DNA of 9,226 nucleotides from JABDGC01 sp964466595 (GTDB taxonomy: Bacteria > Pseudomonadota > Gammaproteobacteria > DSM-16500): positions 1 through 9,226 of the forward strand of contig CAYXNR010000064.1 in NCBI GenBank assembly GCA_964466595.1, written 5' to 3'. The position numbers and the translations under genes are program-made. Shown piece by piece: positions 1 through 5,541 of this stretch. The notes beneath the pieces are model-generated. The model saw nothing but the letters and a program-made list of their open reading frames with translations. It was not told where the DNA came from and made no database searches. Position 1 is the first letter of the stretch; each line of letters starts with the position of its first letter.

Positions 1-565
1 ATTTATAAGGAATAAATAAAATGGTCATCACCAATACTAAAATTCCTAGCAGTAAAAGGGTGGTAAAATTTCCGTGCCAATGGAAATAAAGTGTTATGTA
101 GCTACCAAGGACTGGCGCAATAGCAACCGCAGTATTTTTTGCACCATTTAACATGGCCATCCAAAACTGTTGTTGTTTAAGTGGATAAGAATCAGCAATA
201 ATGAGAAAACTTAAGATTGCAGGCGCTGCTATTCCTATGCCCTGTATAAATCTACCGGCAAGAAGAAATGAATAAGATGGTGCCCACAAGCAAAACACAC
301 TACCAACAATAAAAGTAATCAGACCAAGCAAGATAATCGGTTTTCGTCCATAGTGATCAGCGAGACCACCGACAATGAATAAGCTAAGGCAATACCCTAT
401 AAAATTAACAGATAATAAGGCCTCTACCAAAAATGGCGACAGATGAAAATGGCTTTGTAACTCAGGAAAGCTTGGTACGAAGAGATCAAACTCCATGCCA
501 GCGAGTAAATCCATCAAAATGACAGTCATTAAAATCAAATTCTTGGTAAGGCTTACTTGTTTCAT
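1..565 (-). CDS. MFS drug exporter, Bcr/CflA-like (N-terminal half, partial)
   Basis: This is a major facilitator superfamily transporter of the DHA1 drug:H+ antiporter type, expected in the inner membrane. Only 188 residues are present because the gene runs off the left edge; the family is usually about 400 residues, so roughly the first six of twelve helices are here. The protein starts MKQVSLTKNLILM and has hydrophobic helices at about 8-30, 46-66, 75-95, 99-121, 133-157 and 165-186. MFS motif A is clear as GGLADHYGRKPIILLG (66-81) in the loop between helices 2 and 3. RFIQGIG (105-111) lies in helix 4, and an APVLG.Y segment (150-156) in helix 5 matches the Bcr/CflA pattern. The ATG at 563-565 is preceded by a GGTGG Shine-Dalgarno-like element (567-571). 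The substrate cannot be read from the sequence. A sugar or metabolite MFS is less likely, given FDLFVPSFPEL near the start, which resembles the Bcr-type D.Y.PA.P signature. Confidence 0.88.
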   Translation of the reverse strand, partial: MKQVSLTKNLILMTVILMDLLAGMEFDLFVPSFPELQSHFHLSPFLVEALLSVNFIGYCLSLFIVGGLADHYGRKPIILLGLITFIVGSVFCLWAPSYSFLLAGRFIQGIGIAAPAILSFLIIADSYPLKQQQFWMAMLNGAKNTAVAIAPVLGSYITLYFHWHGNFTTLLLLGILVLVMTILFIPYK

Positions 566-911
566 CACCCACCTACTTTACTTTTTCCGTTTTCGAGTCA
601 CGTAACAACTTATTAATTAATATCAAAATATTCACTTTTTCCTGCGCATGAGGCATACAACTATGCCCAATAAGGCAGATCTTCGATGGTTTACTGGATT
701 TGTTCTTCATATCTTTTGCCTTAATAAGCTTTGCTGTCAATGCTTCTTTGATTAAGCGAGAATGATGGCCCCGAAATTAATAGATAGCAAATTTCTAACC
801 CATTCAATTTAATGTTCTTTTTTTAAACCGATAAATAATAAAAATTCCTTAAGAATTCCTTAATAAATGTGCTTTATTATTTGTCTATTAATTTAATTTG
901 GTATTAATATT
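566..911. other. AT-rich intergenic region between divergent genes
   Basis: These 346 bases separate the minus-strand exporter from the plus-strand repeat-protein gene. No convincing gene is present. A minus-strand ORF at 573-710 encodes 45 residues (MKNKSSKPSKICLIGHSC...) and ends 7 bases before the exporter ATG, but it has no clear ribosome site and no recognised similarity. Its frame stays open upstream of the ATG to about 770, so it could be the tail of a decayed gene. A perfect short hairpin, GGCATA-CAAC-TATGCC, sits at 652-667. Paired direct repeats lie at 843-864. A TATTAT hexamer at 875-880 could be a -10 box for the gene at 912, but no good -35 box accompanies it. Confidence 0.5.
843..864 (+). 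promoter_or_regulatory. Paired direct repeats upstream of the repeat-protein operon
   Basis: AATTCCTTAA occurs at 843-852 and again at 854-863, an 11-bp period close to one helical turn. The overlap also contains an inverted arrangement, AATTC-cttaa-GAATT (843-857). The pair lies about 50-70 bases upstream of the ATG at 912 and just upstream of a TATTAT element (875-880), where an activator or repressor site would fit. The region is very AT-rich, so chance is a real alternative. Confidence 0.3.
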
Positions 912-2050
912 ATGCATAAAAGAAAATTATCCAATGAACATCCTGAGAGCGGAGTATCTTCTAAGGCCCGATCGGCTTTTAATGAAGTGCCACCGCAAGA
1001 GCCAGAAGTGGAAGCGAAACATGCGGAAGCGGAAGCACCAGCTGAAGGTAGATCAAGAGTAAAACGCGAAAAGATTACGATAGTCAGGGGATCTGAACAA
1101 AGTGTTCCCTTACCAGTTGTTCAAGAAGGAATATCAGAGGACCAACAGCTATTATTAGCAAGACAGCAACTTGCTCAGCTAATGGCACTGATTAATGTTA
1201 ATCAACCTAATTTAGGAATCTACTCACGAAATGAGTTAGGCCAATTTATGGGTGCTAATCTTGGACAGGTTGGGATAGAAGAAGCTTTACTAGCACAGGT
1301 TAGAGCACAACAAACTTTTTTAGCACAGGCTAGAGCGCAAGAAACTTTTTTAGCACAGGCTAGAGCNNNNNNNNNNNNNNNNNNNNNNNNNNNNNNNNNN
1401 NNNNNNNNNNNNNNNNNNNNNNNNNNNNNNNNNNNNNNNNNNNNNNNNNNNNNNNNNNNNNNNNNNAAACTTTTTTAGCACAGGCTAGAGCGCAAGAAAC
1501 TTTTTTAGCACAGGCTAGAGCACAAGAAACTTTTTTAGCACAGGCTAGAGCAGAAGAAGATTTTTTAGCGCGTATTAGGAGTGAAAGAGACTTATTTCTA
1601 CATAACAAAGCCGAAAAAACTGCAGCAGCGCTGGCTAGAGCTCGAGCTGCTTTAGCAGCGGAAGAAAGAGCAGATGCGGCTTCAGTAGTTCAAGCTAGAA
1701 CAGAAGCAGCTCCAGTAGTTCAAGCTAGAACAGAAGCAGCTCCAGTAGTTCAAGCTAGAGCAGAAGCAGCTCCAGCTAGAGCAGAAGCAGCTCCAGTAGC
1801 TCCAGCAGCTCCAGTAGCTCCAGTAGCTCAACCAAGAGCAGAAGCCGCCCCAGTAGCAGAGGCCAGTCTTTTTTCTCAAGATGTTCCAGGAATCGATCAT
1901 AATGAATTTAAAGAGTTTTCACCCTGGAGGCACAAAGAAGTAAGAGATAGCTTGCTTTTAGAGCACACTATTTTTAGCTCTGAAGAAAACCATCCGGATA
2001 ATTCTGATGAGGAAATATCTGCGCTTAGATCACGGAAAACTAAAAAATAA
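912..2050 (+). CDS. Low-complexity QAR-repeat protein A (interrupted by assembly gap)
   Basis: I do not recognise a named family. The coding frame before the N run (912-1366) and the frame after it (1467-2050) are one gene: both flanks carry the same repeat ETFLAQARAQ, and removing the arbitrary 100 Ns leaves flanks that join in frame if 5+30n bases are missing. The protein is then at least 347 residues. Residues 1-60 are polar and partly basic (RSRVKREKITIVRG). A helical, Gln/Leu-rich stretch follows at 78-95, then a core FMGANLGQVGIEEALL (112-127). The decapeptide repeats come next, then a second repeat block PVVQARTEAA and an Ala/Pro-rich linker. The C-terminus contains SPWRHKEVRDSLLLEHTIF and ends RKTKK. 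No signal peptide or membrane helix is seen; long Ala/Gln/Arg helices, possibly coiled coil, are likely. The ATG at 912 has no good Shine-Dalgarno sequence. The gene lies 18 bases before its paralog at 2069, so the two are probably cotranscribed. A surface, structural or host-directed role is possible but unproven. Confidence 0.75.
1291..1573 (+). repeat. 30-bp tandem repeats encoding QETFLAQARA, spanning the gap
   Basis: Near-identical 30-bp units encode the decapeptide QETFLAQARA. The ACT codon of the unit starts at 1314 and 1344 before the gap and at 1469, 1499 and 1529 after it. Degenerate units flank the array: AQVRAQQ before it and EEDFLARIR after it. Units are almost identical at DNA level, which explains why the assembly broke here and suggests recent expansion. 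Confidence 0.9.
1367..1466. other. Assembly gap (100 Ns)
   Basis: Exactly 100 Ns replace unresolved sequence in the tandem repeat. The last known bases before it are TAGAGC and the first after it are AAACTTTTTTAG. In intact units these are separated by GCAAG, so the real missing length should be 5+30n bases. The drawn length of 100 puts the two flanks in different frames, which is an artefact of the placeholder and not a frameshift. Confidence 0.95.
1681..1791 (+). repeat. Second 30-bp tandem repeat (PVVQARTEAA) in protein A
   Basis: Three full 30-bp units begin at 1681, 1711 and 1741 and differ at only a few bases. A shortened unit that lacks the GTAGTTCA part follows from 1771. The units encode (S/P)VVQAR(T/A)EAA, followed by AP/VAP-rich sequence. 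This array is distinct in sequence from the QETFLAQARA array upstream but has the same 10-codon period and the same QAR core. Confidence 0.85.
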
Positions 2051-2068
2051 ATTTGAGGTACTAATTTT

Positions 2069-3631
2069 ATGCCTTACAAAAATAGAAAAAAACTAGTGCA
2101 TCCAGTAACTGGAGAAGATTATGAGGGAGAAGGAGCTATTAGCTTGCACGAATTCAAAAGAAAAAATAACAGAGTGAATCCGGCTGACGGAACACCTTTT
2201 TCAGGCGAGGGTTCAATTACAAAAGATGAATATAATAAAAGAAGATTAGTGCATCCGGTCGACGGAACACCTTATTCCGGTGAGGGTGCCATGAGATGGG
2301 ATAGTTATAGAAAAAAGATGAGAAAGCTCGAGCGCTCTAAAGTCGAAAGAGATTCTACCTCAGAGTCTGAGGGTGAGAATGATGCTAATTTAGAAAATAA
2401 AATCAGAGGAAAGAGACCAGCTTCCTCAAGTGGATCTGTTGCCGATAAAACAGTAGAAAAAAATCAAAGTAGACCTAAACGCAAAGTAAGAGCTCAGTCT
2501 GTAGATGCTGATTCGAGTGAATCTAATGAAGATCAGGATGAAGAAGCTGCTGCTTCAAGTGCACCTCTTGCCAATGAAAATAAAAAACGAGTCAAAATTA
2601 AAGGAGAAAAAAGTGCGCGCAAGAATACGAGTAAAGCTAAGCGTAAACCAAGAATAAAGCGGACAAAGACTAGTGCTGAGCCTGATGTTATCCCACCAGC
2701 TCTGTCTCCTGCTGTTATACCACCAGCTCTGTCTTTAGCTGTGCAACAAGTTACTCAGTTTAATCAATTGTCACATCAGCGTAATTTGATCTTCCAACAA
2801 ATGATGGGGGCTAATATCGCGCTCCAGGTTGGAGAGCAAGATCTGGTGTTAGCACGGGCTAGAGCGCAAGTTTTAGAGCAAACTAGAGCACAAGAATTAG
2901 AGCAGGCTAGAGCACAAGAATTAGCAGCACAAAAAGATTTAGCACAGGTGTTAGCACAACAAGCCAGCATCGTTCAAGAAACTTTATCAGGACAGGCTAG
3001 AGCAGGGCAAGGAGCTATATTAGAATTTGCTAGGGCCCAGCAAGGCTCATTAGCAGCAGCACAAGCTCAGGGAGGAAGAGCAGCAGCTTCATTAGATTTA
3101 GCGCAAGCTAGAGGACGACAATTAGCAACGCAAGCTAGAGTACAACAAGCCTTAGTGCAGAGTTTATTAGCGCAGGAAAAAAGAAGAGCTCAAGAATCTT
3201 TATTAGGACAGGCTAGAGTAGCGCAAGGAGCCTTAGAGTTTGCTAGAGCTCAGCAAGCCTCATTAGCACAAGCACAAGCACAAGCACAAGCACAAGCACA
3301 AGCTCAAGCTCAAGCTCAAGCACAAGGAGGAGCAGAAGCTTCATTTTCGACAGCTTTTACAAGTGCTCCAAGCTTTGGGGCTGAAGTCAATCCGGAGAGA
3401 GAGCTTCCGCTAAGCCAAGAAAATTTGAGTGAACCAGCAGATCCATGGGGGTTTGGTGCACAAAACAGCTTGTTTTTACAACAAAGCATTTTTAGGCATA
3501 GGCAGGGCCAACAAAATCTAGAAAATCATCTAGCTAATCAAAATGAGGTATCTGTTAGAGAAGCAGAAGAATATTATAATGATTTACTTCAAGAAGACAG
3601 AGCTTTTGTAAATAGTTTTAAATCAGATTGA
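2069..3631 (+). CDS. QAR-repeat protein B with triplicated HPvdGtPYsGEGA motif and basic patches
   Basis: This 520-residue protein belongs to no family I can name. Domains in order: three copies of a roughly 25-residue unit (9-33, 35-58, 59-83) with consensus HPvdGtPYsGEGAi..deY..k; an acidic, Ser-rich region (95-112 and 145-160); three basic clusters (PKRKVR 136-141, KKRVKIKGEK 172-181, KAKRKPRIKRTK 189-200); a duplicated VIPPALSPA linker (207-224); a core MMGANIALQVGEQDLVL (245-261); a long Gln/Ala/Arg helical region (262-425) with ten consecutive AQ pairs; and a tail DPWGFGAQNSLFLQQSIF followed by an acidic end. The core and tail match protein A, showing common descent; the N-terminal triple repeat is unique to B. 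The start follows GAGG at 2054-2057 with 11-base spacing. No signal peptide or transmembrane segment is visible. The basic clusters resemble nuclear-localisation or nucleic-acid-binding sequences, so a secreted nucleomodulin or a DNA-associated protein are both possible; neither is shown. Confidence 0.85.
   Translation: MPYKNRKKLVHPVTGEDYEGEGAISLHEFKRKNNRVNPADGTPFSGEGSITKDEYNKRRLVHPVDGTPYSGEGAMRWDSYRKKMRKLERSKVERDSTSESEGENDANLENKIRGKRPASSSGSVADKTVEKNQSRPKRKVRAQSVDADSSESNEDQDEEAAASSAPLANENKKRVKIKGEKSARKNTSKAKRKPRIKRTKTSAEPDVIPPALSPAVIPPALSLAVQQVTQFNQLSHQRNLIFQQMMGANIALQVGEQDLVLARARAQVLEQTRAQELEQARAQELAAQKDLAQVLAQQASIVQETLSGQARAGQGAILEFARAQQGSLAAAQAQGGRAAASLDLAQARGRQLATQARVQQALVQSLLAQEKRRAQESLLGQARVAQGALEFARAQQASLAQAQAQAQAQAQAQAQAQAQGGAEASFSTAFTSAPSFGAEVNPERELPLSQENLSEPADPWGFGAQNSLFLQQSIFRHRQGQQNLENHLANQNEVSVREAEEYYNDLLQEDRAFVNSFKSD
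2093..2317 (+). repeat. Three ~75-bp units encoding the HPvdGtPYsGEGA motif
   Basis: Three imperfect in-frame copies encode LVHPVTGEDYEGEGAI, RVNPADGTPFSGEGSI and LVHPVDGTPYSGEGAM, each followed by about 9 residues ending in an aromatic residue and lysines/arginines (HEFKRK, DEYNKR, DSYRKK). Invariant positions are P, G, the aromatic residue and GEG. Copies two and three share near-identical DNA (GACGGAACACCTT), implying a more recent duplication than copy one. Confidence 0.85.
3266..3325 (+). repeat. Hexanucleotide microsatellite (GCWCAA)10
   Basis: Ten consecutive hexamers lie inside protein B: six GCACAA, then three GCTCAA, then one GCACAA. Each encodes Ala-Gln, giving ten AQ pairs. Length changes by slippage would add or remove AQ pairs without breaking the reading frame. 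Confidence 0.9.
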
Positions 3632-3632
3632 T

Positions 3633-3675
3633 TGGAGGGGGGGCAAGATTTGACCCCACCATCTGTTTGTTTTTT
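3633..3675 (+). terminator. Rho-independent terminator after the repeat-protein pair
   Basis: TGGAGGGG (3633-3640) can pair with CCCCACCA (3654-3661) with a single A-A mismatch around a 13-base loop. TTTGTTTTTT follows at 3666-3675. It starts 2 bases after the stop codon of protein B, the expected place for the end of the operon. The rest of the intergenic DNA up to 3787 holds only weak promoter-like elements for the helicase, such as TTAACT (3705-3710) and TATAAA (3726-3731), with a short 15-base spacer. Confidence 0.6.
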
Positions 3676-3787
3676 CCTATTTCAATGATAGAATATCTTG
3701 TTTTTTAACTATTTCATCTTTCGTCTATAAAATCTAAAATCTTATCCTTTCTTTGCGCGCCCCACTCATCAATTTAAAGAGATCCTT

Positions 3788-5482
3788 ATGCTACAAGAAG
3801 AAGCATTTAAGCTATTAAAAATGGGAAAGAATATTTTTCTAACCGGCGAGGCCGGTTCAGGCAAGACCTATTTGCTCAATAAATATATCCATTATCTGCG
3901 GGAGCATCAGATCAAAGTAGCGGTCACGGCATCAACGGGGCTGGCGGCGACACATTTGCAAGGCTTAACCATCCATTCTTGGTCGGGTATGGGGGTGAGA
4001 ACCTGCCTCAGCGATAAAGATCTTGAAAAAATCCTGGATTCCGATCGAATCAAGCGCCATTACAGAAAAAATCGTGTTCTCATTATTGATGAAATCTCTA
4101 TGTTACATAAACATCAATTAAATATGGTTGATACCATCTCCAAACAGCTCTTGAAAAGCAACCTAGCCTTTGGTGGTATGCAAGTTATCTTGTGCGGTGA
4201 TTTTTTTCAATTGCCGCCTATTTCTTCTCAGGAAGTAGCACAGGAAAAGCAATTTGCCTTTGAGGCAGAAGCTTGGAAAAATGGAGACTTTCATATTTGC
4301 TATTTAGAGGAGCAATATCGTCAAGAAAATGATCCCCTCCATGCTATTTTGAAAGATATTCGCAATGGTGTAGCCGGCGAGCATACCAAAATTCCCCTGC
4401 GCACGCGTTATAAAAAAGAACCGGAAGGCAAGACCAAACCCACGAAGTTATATTGCCGCAATATCAATGTTGATCTCATTAATGAACAAGAACTCAAAAA
4501 CCTCAATAGTCCTGAAAAAATCTTCCAGATGGAGAGCACTGGCTTTAATCAAACTGTCGAAGGCTTAAAAAGAAGCTGTCTCGCTCTTGAAACCTTGAAA
4601 TTAAAAGTTGGCGCCGAAGTCATGTTCATTAAAAATGATCTTCAGGGTAGATATGTGAATGGCACGCGCTCTGTCGTGATCGGCTTTGAAAAAAGTCCGG
4701 AGGGCTGGCCTCTTGTTAAAACCTATGATGAGGAGGTGCTGACTGTTTATCCGGAAGAATGGAAATATGAGGATAATGGAATTGTTCGTGCGCTGATCAC
4801 CCAAATTCCCCTTCGCTTGGCTTGGGCGATCACTATTCATAAATGCCAGGGTATGACCTTGGATGGGGCGGAAATAGATCTTGGAGATGCTTTTGAGCCG
4901 GGTATGGGCTATGTGGCCTTGTCACGGGTGCGTAAGTTGAGTGGTTTAAAATTAATGAATTTGAATGAAATGGCTTTGAAAGTACACCCTCTTATTTTGC
5001 AGCAAGATAAAATTTTTCAAGCCAGTTCAGCAGAGGTTGCAGCAGCCTTAGGGAAGTTAAGTGAGGAGGAGTGCTTGGCTTTGCAACAAGAAACCTTAGT
5101 TCAGCGATTTAAAGGAGAGACACTCAAATTAGCGAAATCGCGTAAACCAAAACGTGAAAAGAAGAAAAAAGAAAAAGCAGTTCCAACACATCTGCAAACT
5201 TTGGAACGCTTAAAACAAAAACAAGCGCTAGCAACAATTGCTATTGAGCGTTCTATTTCTATCCGCACTGTATTGGGCCATCTTGAAAAACTGAAAGGCT
5301 TAAAAATGCTGACAGAGGCGGATCTCGAATTTTTAAGGGCTAATCTAGCTGAGCCTGATTTTTCTGCTATTTTTGCGGAAGTGCGTGCTTCAGAAAATGG
5401 CTGGCTGAGACCTGTTTATGATAAATTTGAAGGAAAATATACTTATGAAAGTATTCGCTTGGTGCGCTTGTTTGTGAGTTGA
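3788..5482 (+). CDS. Pif1-like SF1 DNA helicase with C-terminal helicase-associated HTH
   Basis: This 564-residue ATP-dependent DNA helicase of superfamily 1B (Pif1/RecD-like, AAA-type ATPase) would act on DNA in the cytoplasm. All core motifs are present: Walker A GEAGSGKT (20-27), motif Ia TASTGLAATHL (48-58) with TIHSW (61-65), Walker B LIIDEISM (98-105), motif III QVILCGDFFQLPP (132-144), EEQYRQ (174-179), motif V region AWAITIHKCQGMTLD (345-359) and motif VI GYVALSRVRKLSG (374-386) with the arginine finger. A lysine/arginine-rich linker (448-463) leads to a helix-turn-helix segment HLQTLERLKQKQALATIAIE (468-487) and on to about 545, matching the HTH_40 pattern of helicase-associated domains. 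The ATG has AAAGAG about 7 bases upstream. The gene appears complete and stands alone between a terminator and a convergent gene. Its role in replication, recombination or repair cannot be refined from context. The family assignment is firm. Confidence 0.93.
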   Translation: MLQEEAFKLLKMGKNIFLTGEAGSGKTYLLNKYIHYLREHQIKVAVTASTGLAATHLQGLTIHSWSGMGVRTCLSDKDLEKILDSDRIKRHYRKNRVLIIDEISMLHKHQLNMVDTISKQLLKSNLAFGGMQVILCGDFFQLPPISSQEVAQEKQFAFEAEAWKNGDFHICYLEEQYRQENDPLHAILKDIRNGVAGEHTKIPLRTRYKKEPEGKTKPTKLYCRNINVDLINEQELKNLNSPEKIFQMESTGFNQTVEGLKRSCLALETLKLKVGAEVMFIKNDLQGRYVNGTRSVVIGFEKSPEGWPLVKTYDEEVLTVYPEEWKYEDNGIVRALITQIPLRLAWAITIHKCQGMTLDGAEIDLGDAFEPGMGYVALSRVRKLSGLKLMNLNEMALKVHPLILQQDKIFQASSAEVAAALGKLSEEECLALQQETLVQRFKGETLKLAKSRKPKREKKKKEKAVPTHLQTLERLKQKQALATIAIERSISIRTVLGHLEKLKGLKMLTEADLEFLRANLAEPDFSAIFAEVRASENGWLRPVYDKFEGKYTYESIRLVRLFVS

Positions 5483-5519
5483 GCCAGAAAAAAGGTTTGA
5501 ACTCCGAGCTCTGCAAATA

Positions 5520-5541
5520 AGTAGCAGAAGCAAGTGCTACT
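5520..5541. terminator. Hairpin between convergent genes (possible terminator)
   Basis: AGTAGCA (5520-5526) pairs perfectly with TGCTACT (5535-5541) around an 8-base loop. It lies 37 bases after the helicase stop and overlaps the stop codon of the minus-strand gene by 2 bases. On the plus strand a short TTTTT (5553-5557) follows after about 11 bases; on the minus strand no U-tract follows. It may act as a shared transcription end, but it is not a textbook terminator. Confidence 0.35.

Noticed and set aside
652..667. Hairpin GGCATA-CAAC-TATGCC as a terminator
   Set aside because: No T-run follows on either strand, and no gene end lies next to it.
1367..1478. Premature stop or frameshift in protein A
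   Set aside because: The apparent end at 1478 results only from the arbitrary length of 100 Ns; repeat phase shows that the frame continues to 2050.
1281..1791. CRISPR array
   Set aside because: The 30-bp units are directly adjacent, without spacers, and encode in-frame decapeptides.
1360..1900. Minus-strand open frames opposite the repeat arrays (Cys/Ser/Trp-rich translations)
   Set aside because: They mirror the tandem repeats of protein A on the other strand, have no ribosome sites, and span the N run.
2776..2970. Minus-strand Cys/Ala/Ser-rich ORF
   Set aside because: It is the reverse complement of the QAR-repeat coding sequence, with no start signal.
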